From Polytrichum commune (lineage: Eukaryota; Streptophyta; Polytrichopsida; Polytrichales; Polytrichaceae), in the NCBI GenBank assembly GCA_950295325.1, contig OX485803.1, positions 66,913,554 to 66,977,553 of the forward strand: a stretch of DNA of 64,000 nt. Direction: 5' to 3'. The notes under the pieces are model-generated. The model did not search any database, was not told the origin of the DNA, and worked only from the letters and a program-made list of their open reading frames with translations. The first letter of the stretch is position 1; each line of letters opens with the position of its first letter. Shown in pieces: positions 23,881 to 34,240 of the stretch. Made by a program: the position numbers and the translations under genes.

Positions 23881-24450
23881 TGAGGTTGTATGTGTACCGA
23901 CCCTACCCACTCACCACCGACTCCCACGAATCACCAGATCTCACAACATCCAAGAATAGGCGAATTGCTAAAGCTGTGCATCGAAGCCACCTGACCCCAT
24001 GCGTGGCACCAGGAACAACACATAGTCCAAGGCGTGGGACACTCACCGACTCTACCTAGGCTAGCCTGGGCTAGGCTGGGCTGGGCTAGGCACCTCACCT
24101 CAATAGTAGGAGGTAGCTAGGTTGCAAATGTGGTTGGGGTAAAATGCAGTCTGTGTTTTTATTGCATTCTACAGCATGCGCGGTGGCTTGCCTTGGCTGT
24201 AGTCATTTTTTTTGGTTTTTGTTGTACAACCGTTCACCTGGTTGTCTCCCCAGCAGCTAAAAACAGCTGCAGGGCAATAAAAGTTGGGTCACGTGCCCAA
24301 CCCTTCAGGAGATTATCCTCAACAAGCGCACTTTTCATTCGTCCCACATAAAAGCCCTGAAATAGTATGCAGCCCAGAGGTTACTTATTATAGTCGATTT
24401 GTGGACAATGATAAGGGATAACTGGTCGTTACAGTAGAGGCGTCCATAAC
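23881..24450. other. GC-richer stretch without a recognised gene
   Basis: Contains short GGCTAG/GGGCTGGGCTAGG repeats near 24060-24090. AAGCCCTGAAATAGTATGCA near 24352 recurs in diverged form at about 26710 and 27108. No gene recognised. Confidence 0.45.
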
Positions 24451-24587
24451 CGATCACTCTAGGTAGTCCTTGGTATGGTGGTTTTGGGGGGTTGGAGTTG
24501 CTTGGAGTTGCTTGGCCGTCTTCCTTTACATGGCGGTGTCTCGCACGTAAGGGGCCCCGCCTCCCCTCGGTGAGGGCACGTGTTCTT

Positions 24588-25315
24588 CTTCTTTTTTCTT
24601 CTTTTTTCTTTTTTTGAGACAGAAGGCCAACCAGCCAATGCCATTCATTGAGAAGAAAAAAGGAAAACGCGCCCACACCAAGGGGAGGCGGGGCCCCTCA
24701 GACGCGAAACACCGCCACGTAAAGAGTAAGAACAACCAACACCCCCACGGACAACCCACCGGACCCACCGAGCCAAGGACCACCCCCAAACCACCAAAAG
24801 AGGCCCCAAAGGGCGCTACCTACCTAACTACAAACCTTTTTCCAGTTCCACTCCATATGTAAGTTGTGACGTCTACAAAGGACATTCCTAGCTCCCCACG
24901 TTTTATCAAATCCTTTGAGAAGAGCCATCGTGGAGAAACTACTAATTTTGATGAATTTAAGTACCCGATTCCAAGCCACCTTGGCATAAATAATAAGCGC
25001 GTCCCAAATCTTGTGTTTGACCTTAGTCTCCTGCCATTGCTCATGGTTGAACACCTTGTCGTTCCGTTCAATCCAAATGGTCCAAAGAGTAATGCCTCTA
25101 AGGAGGTGCCAAATTTTGACCTTCTTGCCGAATTTCTGTGGAATTCTTTCCCCAAACAATGCTTGTTTCCAATTGAAGGAATCGTAGTTACCCGTTCTAA
25201 TTCCACACAATTCGTGCATGATGAAAGTGGCCCATCTCCAAGCCCTTCGAGCTTGGATGCAATCCCAAATTTTATGTTTAACTGACTCGCTCGTGTTAGG
25301 GAGGCAAAAAACACA
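24588..25315 (-). mobile_element. Younger 5'-truncated LINE with 17-bp TSD
   Basis: Flanked by perfect 17-bp direct repeats TGAGGGCACGTGTTCTT (24571-24587 and 25316-25332). On the minus strand it runs from a truncated ORF2 end (starting at 25315) through a 3' untranslated region to GGCCTTCTGTCTC and an A-rich tail (24588-24619). 5' truncation, poly-A and a long target duplication are the signature of target-primed reverse transcription. The perfect duplication and an intact remaining frame suggest it is fairly recent. The same 3' tail occurs in the SINE at 32601-32743. Confidence 0.92.
24824..25315 (-). CDS. LINE ORF2 C-terminal fragment (zf-RVT region)
   Basis: Open minus-strand frame of about 163 residues from the truncation point to a stop at 24824. 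It begins with a zinc-binding pattern CVFC-x10-H-x4-C (CVFC..ESVKHKIWDC), then ARRAWRWA, and the plant LINE motif LLRGITLWTIWIERNDKVFN. These are the hallmarks of the zf-RVT domain after reverse transcriptase in plant non-LTR elements. Endonuclease and polymerase domains are absent, so no active product. The frame continues a few codons into the target duplication only by chance. A long plus-strand frame over the same bases is an antisense shadow. Confidence 0.85.
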   Translation of the reverse strand, partial: CVFCLPNTSESVKHKIWDCIQARRAWRWATFIMHELCGIRTGNYDSFNWKQALFGERIPQKFGKKVKIWHLLRGITLWTIWIERNDKVFNHEQWQETKVKHKIWDALIIYAKVAWNRVLKFIKISSFSTMALLKGFDKTWGARNVLCRRHNLHMEWNWKKVCS

Positions 25316-25411
25316 TGAGGGCACGTGTTCTTGCTTTTGGTTATTTCATTTTTGGCGTTGGTTGTTTTGGCTTTCTTTGAAAATAAATAAATAAATAAAC
25401 GATCACTCTAG

Positions 25412-25437
25412 AGATTGTGTGCCAAATATGGAGAACA
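25412..25437. other. Short spacer
   Basis: Unremarkable sequence between the older LINE duplication and the next MITE. Confidence 0.4.
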
Positions 25438-25588
25438 TAACATTACTAAGCAACTACATGCCCTAGGAATATAACCATTTGATGTTGGGAGCTCAATCAA
25501 AATCTTAGTCTCTTTGCACAAGGTTTGTGTATCCCAAGGTTATATTCTCAAAGCCCATAGAACAAACGCACACTACTTAGTAATGTTA
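25438..25588. mobile_element. 151-bp MITE, TAACATTACTAAG family, copy 1
   Basis: Perfect 13-bp inverted ends TAACATTACTAAG at 25438-25450 and 25576-25588. A second inverted pair inside (AGGAATATAACC near 25471; GGTTATATTCTC near 25543) makes a foldback. An element of the same length (151 bp) with matching ends and interior (GATGTTGGGAGCTC) lies at 62495-62645. Related copies lie at about 34886 and 50578. Noncoding. Confidence 0.82.
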
Positions 25589-25889
25589 AAAAAATAAGGC
25601 GGTGCAAATTTTTCCTATGTAGGAAGATAGAAATCAGGAGCACTACATATTTTTTGGCAATTGTATTCTTTAAGTTGAAAATATTTTGAATTTTTCAAGC
25701 CAAAAGTTGGCCGAACATATTCCCAATGTCTAGTTTGCCATATCTGCTCAATAATCCTCATTTTAGCACTCAAACCAGGGATATGTGTCATGGCAATATT
25801 GATTCCCGCCTAATCAAAATTTAGTCCCATCCTGATCAAAATTATGTCACCCTATAGGTTCCCAATGGGGGGACTATTGGAAATAGGTG
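25589..25889. other. Intergenic, nothing recognised
   Basis: AT-rich, no gene or repeat identified. Confidence 0.4.
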
Positions 25890-26102
25890 GTTCGATTATA
25901 GTTATAGATGAACCGGTTGAGTTTGAGAAATAATCGGTTGAAGTTCAAGACTTCAAGAAAATTACCCATCATTTTAGAGGAATTTATCGAATGTACCTCA
26001 AATCAATGAAGAAAAACTAAAATATCACAACATGTAATAGATTGGACTTGGAAACACTAGGATTTTGATTGATTATGCCCAAAATTCTCCTTGAACATTG
26101 TT
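25890..26102 (-). repeat. Dispersed repeat R1, copy A
   Basis: Read on the minus strand it runs CAATGTTCAAGGAGAATTTT, GGGCATAATCAATCAAAATC, CCTAGTGTTTCCAAGTCCAA and on to CGGTTCATCTATAACTAT. The same order of blocks is found at 33031, 34241, 36209, 36428 and, inverted, at 49530. Unclassified, noncoding. Confidence 0.8.
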
Positions 26103-27340
26103 TGCGATAGATAATGCCCAAGGACCACAACATTTTGTGAATAATGGCCCTCCCGAGGACATGGTCATCTTTCACGAATTGACATGTTATGAGGGTGTTA
26201 TTGAGTGTAAAATCCTAGAATAGATTTCAGCCATTGGATACCTGCCAAGATCTACAATTCATGTGCCGTTTTATTTGAAGTCCCACCGTGATCCACAACA
26301 AGTTATCATGTTGTGTGGGGCACCAACTCTTACCAAAGAGAATTTGAACCCCTCAATTAGTATACTCTAAGGTTATTTGAGATGAATTTGCAACAAACCT
26401 ATAGGGAGTCAAAGTTTTTATGTTGGATGGATGGATGGATGGATGAGGTATGCTCATATATGATAATTCCCGCTCTCCTTAATTATGCTAGGTGGCCCCA
26501 ATAAGACCAGAGGATATCACTACTAGGAAACGTGGTCCTAAAACACAAGTCTTCTCATTTCACATGGATGGTCATTAGCACATAATAATTCCATTGACAA
26601 ATGTTGAGTCTGATTCACAATTTCATATGTTGCATTCAGCTCTTGTCAGTGGAATCATGTGCCAATGACCATCTGTGACGTGACCATATTTCTCATCCAT
26701 CCTATATGAAAAGCCCCGAAATAGTTTGTTGCCTGGGGCTAACTTATTAGTTGATTGACACCGTACTAATCTTCAAAGGCATGATCCTGGGTGTTACATA
26801 TGCTACGCGACCCCAATAGGGCAAAAGAGGATTATTTTGTATGAGCATACAACCTTAACCCTTAAAGGACAATGCTGCCCCGAGGGCTTGGTATTATTTT
26901 GGGAGAATCTTGTTCAAAACTTCTACTCCATTACACCAAATAGGGTTTTTAGAATGCCAAATCGAGCACCTTAGCAAGATCTATACTTTTTTAGAATAGA
27001 ACCTATGTAAATTAATTGGTTAATCATGCTTAAAATGAATTTTAAAATATGTTTTGGGTGTGGTATCAGGAAAGCATATGTCCTTTAAGGGTTAACTCAT
27101 CCATCCAACATAAAAGCCCTTAAATTGTATGTCGTTTGGAGATGAATCAATTTAGTTTGTTTGATATGGGAGTATCTTCAAAGGCCCCAAATTAGGGCGA
27201 GAGGGAATTATCACATATGAGCATGCTTTTCAATCATCCAATACAAAGGTCTTCAAATAGTGGGCAGCCTGGTGGTGAATTTATTTGGTTGATTTGAAAT
27301 CGGAATTACTTTTCAAAGACCTCGAATAAGTATGATATAG
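26103..27340. other. Intergenic with one decayed hairpin element
   Basis: An inverted pair lies at about 26565-26605 (GATGGTCATTAGCACATAAT..CCATTGACAA) and 26640-26675 (TTGTCAGTGGAATCATGTGC..ATGACCATC). Its outer left end CACTACTAGGAAACGTGGTC at 26518 resembles a CACTA tip, but the right end is eroded. Short tandem GGATGGAT at 26427-26446. No gene. Confidence 0.5.
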
Positions 27341-27720
27341 GTTATTTGAGGTAAAATGGCTACAAGCCTGTAGAGGTCAAGTTTTTGTATTGGATGGAGG
27401 AGAGGTACACTCATGCGATAATTCCCTCTTGGCCCGAATTAGTCTAGTTGAAGCCATTCGAGGTGAAAAAATCACAAACATATAGGGGGTCAAGTTTTCA
27501 TATTGGATGGATGAGAGATACACTCATGTGCAGCAATAATCTCTAAGCATGAATTAGTCTAGTTGAAGTCATGTGAGGTGAAATGGTCACAAACCCATAG
27601 GGGTCAAGTTTTATTTTATTGCCAAGCCAATAAGTAAGCCCCACAACCTAAAGCAGTTGGATGGATGAGAGGTACGCTAGTATTCAATAATTCCCTCTTG
27701 GCCCCCAACATATTGTCATT
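27340..27720. repeat. Tandem array, ~112-bp unit, three copies
   Basis: TTGGATGGATGAGAGGTACA-type starts at about 27390, 27503 and 27657. Each is followed by CACTCATG, AATAATTCCCTCTTGGCCC and, in the first two, GAATTAGTCTAGTTGAAG, ACAAACCTATAGGGGTCAAG. The third unit is offset by a ~44-bp insertion. Single diverged relatives lie near 26400, 33340 (TTAGTCTAGTGAG) and 50345. Confidence 0.7.
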
Positions 27721-27744
27721 TCACAACACCTACTAACAAGTAAT

Positions 27745-28653
27745 ACTCCTTTGGTAAGATGAATTCACAAAAGTGCAAACTCAATTTCATGATTTTACAT
27801 ACCATCTTAGCAATAGGTTCTACCAATTTCATTGGAATCATGAAATAAGCTCACTATATATATAGACGACCAATTTAATTTGAATTTTTAGCCAACTTCA
27901 CTACATTTCATGATTTGGTACACATATCCACAACTTCACATAATCAATTTCATGAACTATATAATTTCATTTCACAAAGAACAATACATCATGTATAAGA
28001 TTCTCCTAATCGCTCCTCACCACTAGTTCTACCAAAACTTTGATTGACCTCTCTTATCCAACCGCAAAAGTAGACACCACACTCCAAACATGTTTTGTGC
28101 TCTGCTCACATATTCAACACTCTTCCCACAATCAAATCCACAACCACACTTCTCTCTCAAATCCACGAGATTGAACACTCCAACTACATTGGTTTCGTGG
28201 GGTTTGCTTCAATGCACAATGTTCAAAGACCAAAGAAGAAACAACATTGCTTGCTTCCGGTTTTGAAGTATTGTAATGAAAGACCGAAGGAAAACCAACA
28301 TCAAGGCTAGAGGCTTCCAGGTATAGACAAAACAAAGAGAAACCAATGAACAACAAGAAAGCAAAGAATGCAAAACAAGGAGGTGAGAAGTTGAGAATAC
28401 AAAAACCACAAAGTGCGAAAAGATGCATGAAATTGGTCTGGAAGGTTCATTAAGTTGCTAAAGGTAAAAGTCCACTATCATGAAATTGAGGTGTGCCACA
28501 TGCCTAGTCAGTTAGAAGAATCATGATCTAATTTAGAAGGTTCATGAAATTGGTAAAACACTCTGGTAACATTGATTGGAAGGTTCATGAACAATCTTGA
28601 AACCTTCATGAAATTGAGTTTGCACTTACATGAAGTCATCTTACCAAAGGAGT
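27745..28653. mobile_element. 909-bp TIR element with ~48-bp inverted ends
   Basis: Left end ACTCCTTTGGTAAGATGAAT (27745-27792 as a whole) is repeated inversely at 28606-28653 with about four mismatches in 48, including AAGTGCAAACTCAATTTCAT in both arms. TCAATTTCATGA motifs recur within the arms, as in transposon subterminal repeats. No clear target duplication. The long minus-strand frames (28132-28428) have no recognisable domain. A truncated inverted copy lies at 31829-32545. Confidence 0.82.
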
Positions 28654-28859
28654 GAGAACTTGCCCCCTTATAGTTTTGTTGCTAATTTAAGCTCAATTTA
28701 AGCTCACTTCATTGAATATTGTATTAGGTATCATATGGTATTTTATGTCATTGCGGTAACTTTTCTAGATTCATTATATGAACTAGTTTACAAATGTTGT
28801 CATCCCAACTTACTTTTAGGTCATCCAAATGTCAATTATTGAAACAAAGTTTGGTATAA

Positions 28860-29095
28860 TTTGCATCCTAACAAATCTATGAAGAAATATTGTCATGGAT
28901 GAATAAAATTGGATGACTTCGTTTGCAACAACGTAAATCTATAACGTCCAAAATAATTACAAATAATGTTAGGTTAACATATAGTGTTGGTGACACTACA
29001 CTGGGGATTACAATCAGTATTGAGGAAGACAATCAGAATTGGTGACACTAAATACAATATTTAGTGTAGTTCATTGCAAGGTCTTTGACCTTGTT
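28860..29095. repeat. Dispersed repeat R2, copy 1
   Basis: Shares with 39095-39335 an ordered series of blocks: CATCCTAACA, AATATTGTCATG, ATAATGTTAGGTT, TAGTGTTGGTGACACTACA, AGTATTGAG.AAGACAA, GACACTAAATACAAT and TTTAGTGTA. The paired TAGTGTTGGTGACACTA is itself palindromic. Noncoding. Confidence 0.75.
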
Positions 29096-31044
29096 TTAAA
29101 GGGGTGTTTGGATAGAGATAGTGATCCCCATGCTTTTGAAACACTAATTTGAGTTCTAACCCTCCCCTTGGTGGGTGTCACAAAACATCACCCATCCCAA
29201 CATAATTTTAATTGACTCAATAGTTACAATAGATACCTATCATCTTCATTAAATAGGTTCTTTGACATCACCTATTTGATTAGTTTCGTATGTTATGTTC
29301 ACTTGCAGTTTTAATTATTTAAATAATTATATATATACACACAAACAAGAGCCCACCCACCGTAAGATAGGTAGTAAACCTCACCTTGCATCAAGGGGAT
29401 TCTTGAGTAGGGTAGGGTCAATGGGCTCAAATTCACATTGGATTATCTGACGTTGGTTCTTCTTCTTCTCTTTACCGAAATAAAGTCATTTTTATATATT
29501 ATGTTTGCTACTCATAAATCACTCACACATGAGAGGTTACAACTTGAATTGGCAACCAACACATAATTAATGTTTGTTGGTGACCAAAATTTGAGTTGGT
29601 GACCATTGAGTGAGCTTCTTCAAATACATGGGTGACCAACTTGACATGGTCACTATTGGCTCAAACAAGAGGAGACACATGTCATTTATATGTGGGTTTG
29701 ACATTTGGAGTTAACAAATCTTCATATGTGAGTGATGTGGTACCAATGGCAAGTATCTTACTTTTGAATTATAGTGATTTATTTAGTATTTTAAAAATTG
29801 TCAAGTATTGCATTGAATATCAATCGTTATAATTTTTATGCTTATGAAATGTCATGAAATTAGTCTAAGTCACACTAAAGAGCCTTTAAAGTGTGTAAAA
29901 GCTAAAATCAATATGTGCATTTAGGTTTCCCCACGCTATGTTATAGACATTTCATGCTATTTTGGATAATTGTTATCACAATAACATAATACATGAATTT
30001 ATTTACTGTGGTTGTTATACGGATTGATAAAAGAAAAAGTAACAAGTAATTGTGATATAATTTTGATTCAAGGTGATTTGTACATGTAAAGAGGCAACCA
30101 AATTGATGCACATATTGATGTAGTGAATAAGTAATGCGGTATTAGGTCACATGCGATGGTAATAAATAGTGTGTTGAGATGAGCATTGGCCGAAAAAATC
30201 TCTATGGATATTGTGGGTGAAGCAATGTTGAGATTGATTAGGGTGGGAGAAAGGGAGGGGGGAGTCACTTTACCTGCATTGTTAAATTGGGTGTTGCCGA
30301 GTGGCAACAACTTGCAATTACTGTATTTGGAAGGCGGTGAGGGCAACCACCAATTTAAGGATTGCCATTATCTCAATAGGGATTGATTGACTCTTCTCTT
30401 GCCATTGCCTCAAAGAAGGTTGGTAGAGACTAAGGCGTCAAAATCAAAGAAATTGAAGAAAGTGAGGCAATGATCATTGAGATTGTTGTAGGCACAGTGG
30501 AATATGTTCAAGGAATTGAGAGAGAGTTGTCTTTTTTCAAAGATTTTTAAACTCAAAGCTTGATCTTCCTCTTTTTGGAAGGCATTTTCCTTTCTATTCT
30601 TCATCAAAATGAATCAAGGGTATGTGGGTGGGGTTTTTCTTCATCACAAGTTATTGCATCCCTAGTCATAACATCCGGTATCGTAAACATGGGTTAAATG
30701 CAATGTTTTAGGTATCCAACAAAATAATTGAAAAACAAGTAAGGATTATGTATGTTCATCAAAGTAACTAGAGATCCATCTTTATTTCTTGCTTTCAAGT
30801 CAAAGTTAACAACAAGGGTTGGAATAAATGTATAAAATCAAGTACTAGGATACTAAGATAGATACCTTGGTATCAAATATTCATTACCTATGGTAAGTGA
30901 GTCCAACATATTGTTCTTCACAACAACCACATTATGTTTGATGATTCCCTAGTACTAATTCAATCAAGTTATGACGAAATGAAATGAAATGTAGGTTTAC
31001 ATACCTCATTTGTTGTTTGCTAGAAGTACTCAAAATGTCTCACT

Positions 31045-31099
<55 letters not shown>

Positions 31100-31600
31100 A
31101 CTACCACCTCTTATAAAATTTCCCATCTCAGCACCTATTGCGAGCTTGATATGACAATTTTTGTGATTTGCAATTGCTTGCTTGATGAAACATTTCACCC
31201 ATTGAAATTTTATGGGATGCTAAGTACCCGATGCTACACTAATTGTCCCAATTAGTGCGTGTTATTCATCTAAGTTACACAGTGCAATAATGTCTTACTC
31301 AAGAGTTCTATAGGTTGTTTGGATATCATAAAAGATAAATGACTTTGCTTAGTATTATATTACATTCTCATTAAATAGTTATAGCGTTGCGTAACTCTGA
31401 ATAGTCAGATACACTATTCGGGGTGCTCAATGTAGAGCTCAGATGGAAATGTAACATGAGAAACAATAACATTGTGCGCCAAAATTTCATATCAACTCAT
31501 GCGGCACAAAGAGTACATAACAAACACTATATCTCAATCATAGCTACGAAACCCATGAAGTAAATCACTCAACCTCTTGTGACTATCCAAACCTATTACT
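29096..31600. other. Intergenic, microsatellite and repeat fragment
   Basis: A fragment of the GCAACC.AATTG family lies near 30085-30125, a direct repeat of TTGGTGACCA-type motifs near 29575-29640, and a TA/CA microsatellite at 31045-31097. The frames at 29632, 30068 and 30186 are short and unrecognised. Confidence 0.45.
31045..31097. repeat. (TA)n(CA)n compound microsatellite
   Basis: About 10 TA units followed by about 16 CA units. Confidence 0.95.
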
Positions 31601-31603
31601 ACA

Positions 31604-31660
31604 CTAAATATGATATTTAGTGTGACTTACTACTTGGAATTACACAATGTTATATCTATT
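31604..31660. repeat. TAGTGT-family MITE end with 21-bp palindrome
   Basis: CACTAAATATGATATTTAGTG is preceded by CTA and followed by TGACTTACTACTT. The segment resembles the ends of the element at 39854-40066 (ATCTAGTGTCACTTAC). Probably a decayed relative; the far end was not found. Confidence 0.45.
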
Positions 31661-31828
31661 TACTGTACATCTCATATTTTATCAACAAATGTTAAATTGA
31701 TAGTTTGGACATTATAGAACATTGACAACTTTACTTGGTAGAAAATGTATTTCAATAGTAAAAAGATATAGCACCTTGTAAATCCAAATAGCAAATCACA
31801 AATAGTAGAAATTAAAATTCTTCTAGGA

Positions 31829-32545
31829 ACTTCATGACTCTTCCAAACCAATTTCAAGAATCTTTTCGCTTTGTGTGGTTTTCACATTCTCAACTTCTCA
31901 ACTTCTCACCTCCTTGTTTCACATTCTTTGCCTTCTCGTTGTTCACTGATTCCTCTTTGTTTTGTGTTTACGTGGAAGCCTCTAGCCTTGACGTCGATAT
32001 TTCTTTGGTCTTTCATTATAGTACCTCAAAGCCAAAAGTTAGGAGTGCTAGTTCTTCTCTAGTCTTTGATTATTGTGCACCGAAGCAAGCCACACAAACC
32101 CAATGTAGTTGGAGCACGCAATCTCGTGGATTTGAGAGAGTAGTGTGGTTGTGTGGATTTGATTGTGGGAAGAGTGTTGGCCGCGTGAGCAAAGCGCAAA
32201 ACATTGCTTGGAAGTGCGTTGGAGACATGGTCCAAGGTTGGATAAAAGAGGCCAATCAAAATTTTGGTAGAGCTAATGTTGGGGAACAATTAGGAGAATC
32301 TTAAACATGATGTATCATTCTTTGTGAAATAAAGCCATACAATTCATGAAATTGATTTTGTGAAGTTGGGAATATGGGTACCAAATCATGAAATTGATTG
32401 AAATTTCAAGTTAAATTGGTTATTCATATAATGAACATGGTTCATGATTCCAATGAAATTGGTAGAACCTATTGCTAAATGTGTAAAATCATGAAAATTG
32501 ATTTTTCACTTCTATGAATTCATCTTACCAAAGGAGTTATTGTCA
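31829..32545. mobile_element. Truncated inverted copy of the 909-bp TIR element
   Basis: Inverse of about 27745-28450. Shared blocks include TTTTCACATTCTCAACTTCT, CTCTAGCCTTGACGTCGATA and AATCCACAA.CACAC read inversely, and the terminal CTTACCAAAGGAGT near 32527-32540. The other end (about 200 bp) is missing. It contains a 156-codon frame (31834-32304) with Ser/Cys/Phe-rich sequence. The first copy has no equivalent single open frame, so I treat it as chance. Confidence 0.75.
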
Positions 32546-32600
32546 AACTCCAAAGTTGCAACACTTGATCTTGGAATTCTACCTATCAAGTTACACATTT

Positions 32601-32743
32601 ATTTTTTGTTTTTTTGTTTTTTGAGACAGAAGGCCGACAAGCCAGTGCCAAAGCACAAGAGACAGTTGACCACCTAGCAAGTTTTTTTTTGTCAAGTAGA
32701 GAGGAGATTTCACAGCCGGGAATCAAACCACCAACCTCTTCCC
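32601..32743 (-). mobile_element. tRNA-derived SINE (5'-truncated) with LINE-like tail
   Basis: Flanked by 12-bp direct repeats AGTTACACATTT (32589-32600, 32744-32755). On the minus strand it starts GGGAAGAGGTTGGTGGTTTG and carries GGTTTGATTCCC, close to a pol III B box (GGTTCRANNCC). It ends TTTGGCACTGGCTTGTCGGC then CTTCTGTCTCAAAAAAC with an A-rich tail. The last ~35 bp match the LINE 3' end at about 24612-24655. No A box is seen, so the head is truncated or decayed. Short length, B box, A tail and target duplication support a SINE mobilised by that LINE family. Confidence 0.75.
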
Positions 32744-33030
32744 AGTTACACATTTTGTCAACTTCAAGCATTATTACATAAAATGAATAAAGTCTAGCAC
32801 TTTAAAATAATCATAAGGAGGGGATAACCTCTGACTCAAGGCAAAAAAGTTGCTTGTTGACTTTACAGCATTTACATGATTGTTGAAGTGGAGTTACTTC
32901 CTCACTTGGAGTAAAGAGCTTACAAATGACATAGCACTTAGCAATAAGGATGGGGATGATGTCATAGAGCTGAATATCACTTTATGACCTTGTCAATTGT
33001 CCCATTTTTATTTCCATATAATTTCCCCCC

Positions 33031-33202
33031 AATGTCTCAGGATATTTTTGGGCATAATTGGTCAAAATACTAGTGTTTCCAAGTCCAACCGATTACATGT
33101 TGTGATCTTTCAGTTCTTCTTTATTAAGTTGACATATATTCCATAGATTCCTCTAAAATGAAGGGTAGTTTGCTTGAAGTCTTCAGCTTCAACCAATATA
33201 TT
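33031..33202 (+). repeat. Dispersed repeat R1, copy B
   Basis: Starts AATGTCTCAGGATATTTTTG and carries TAGTGTTTCCAAGTCCAACC, ACATGTTGTGATCTTTCAGT, ATATTCCATAGATTCCTCTA and CTTGAAGTCTTCAGCTTCAA in the family order. Confidence 0.85.
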
Positions 33203-34023
33203 TGAAGGAAGAAAAAAAACAACCACATGGAATTGTATCATCACATTTGGTGGTAAGCACCTGGAAAGGAGGGAAAAATGTTGATTATTATTGTAGAGCC
33301 CGGAAGTTTCTATTTGAAGTTATTTTAATCCCTAAATCAGAGTTAGAGACCCTAAATTAGTCTAGTGAGCTTAAATTGAGATGAATCAACAACTAACCTA
33401 TAGTCAATCAGTTTTGTTGTAAACCCCCTTGGTAGGTGTCATGCAATCTTATAAAATTGCATTATTGTTTGTCCAAAACATGTTAAAATACTAAAGGAAC
33501 GTCAAGCCAAAGCTCAACAATATGATATATATTCAAATAGTGGAACTTGACCTAGATCATATCACATTTTTCAATCTTAGTATTGATATGAGCTTGATAT
33601 TTGCACATATGCCACTGTAAAATTCCTACATATCCTTGGACATTTAGAAATATGTTTAAAACAATGATCCAGCCTCCAACAGGTATCAAATTTTGAATAT
33701 TCTTTGAAGTACCAATACTAACTGGTAAATGCTGAATGTGGCAAGATTTTGCTCAATTCTTCAAATCAAGTTCAAGTCCTGGAGGAATGGCCATCCCTAA
33801 AGGATCAATATCATATCCCCACAATTATTACTTCGCCCATTCATCCGTATAGCAACCACACTTTTTTTTTAATTATTTTGTTATTGTGGTAAAATAAAAT
33901 TCAAAATAGTGTGGAACATCAATAAATTAGTGTGGGACAACCTAATTGCACATATCATTATAAACGCAACAATCAACATAATAGGAGGGGGGGGGGGGGG
34001 ATGAACCTATATGTTCATTTAAT
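33203..34023. other. Intergenic, repeat fragments and poly-G
   Basis: TTAGTCTAGTGAGCTTAAAT near 33357 belongs to the family of the 27340 array. GACAACCTAATTGCACATAT near 33937 is another dispersed motif. Poly-G (14) at 33987-34000. No gene. Confidence 0.5.
33987..34000. repeat. Poly-G tract (14)
   Basis: Fourteen consecutive G. Confidence 0.95.
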
Positions 34024-34180
34024 AACTCACTTAGAATCTTCACTTTGACAATGAATAGGGCATTCATACGAGCTCCAAAAATTATGAGGAAAGTGACCAA
34101 GGCACAATCTGGAATTGCTAATCATCTCAAACTAATTGTATGTTTCATATCCTACGAGAAGTGGGGTGTTGGGAGAAAAG
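34024..34180. repeat. Dispersed repeat, TCACTTAG family
   Basis: Matches the stretch after the N gap: TCACTTAG.., TCTTCACTTTGACAATGAAT, ATTCATACGAGCTCCAAAAA, TGAGGAAAGTGACC, CATATCCTACGAGAAGTGG. Confidence 0.6.
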
Positions 34181-34240
34181 TGTCCTTTTAAGACCTACTT
34201 ACCTACACCGAAGATTGCTGAAACCCACAGAACTCATGCA

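Larger units (their letters stand above)
24463..25399 (+). mobile_element. Older LINE 3' fragment, interrupted by a younger LINE
   Basis: Sequence at 24463-24587 and 25333-25399 forms one element on the plus strand once the inserted younger LINE is removed. It ends in an A-rich tail AATAAATAAATAAATAAA (25382-25399). Flanking direct repeats CGATCACTCTAG (24451-24462 and 25400-25411) are a 12-bp target duplication. Its 3' untranslated sequence (ACATGGCGGTGTCTCGCACG, GGGGCCCCGCCTCCCCTCGG) closely matches that of the younger, oppositely oriented LINE (minus strand, about 24655-24725). Heavily 5'-truncated; no coding left. Confidence 0.82.

Noticed and set aside
24866-25285. Plus-strand 139-codon frame over the LINE
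   Set aside because: Antisense shadow of the zf-RVT coding region, which has clear Cys/His and WTIWIERND motifs on the minus strand.
31834-32304. 156-codon plus-strand frame
   Set aside because: Lies inside a truncated TIR element and is not kept open as one frame in the sister copy at 27745-28653; no domain.
32660-32743. A functional tRNA gene at the B-box-like GGTTTGATTCCC
   Set aside because: No A box, acceptor stem or anticodon arm; the A-rich tail and target duplication indicate a SINE.
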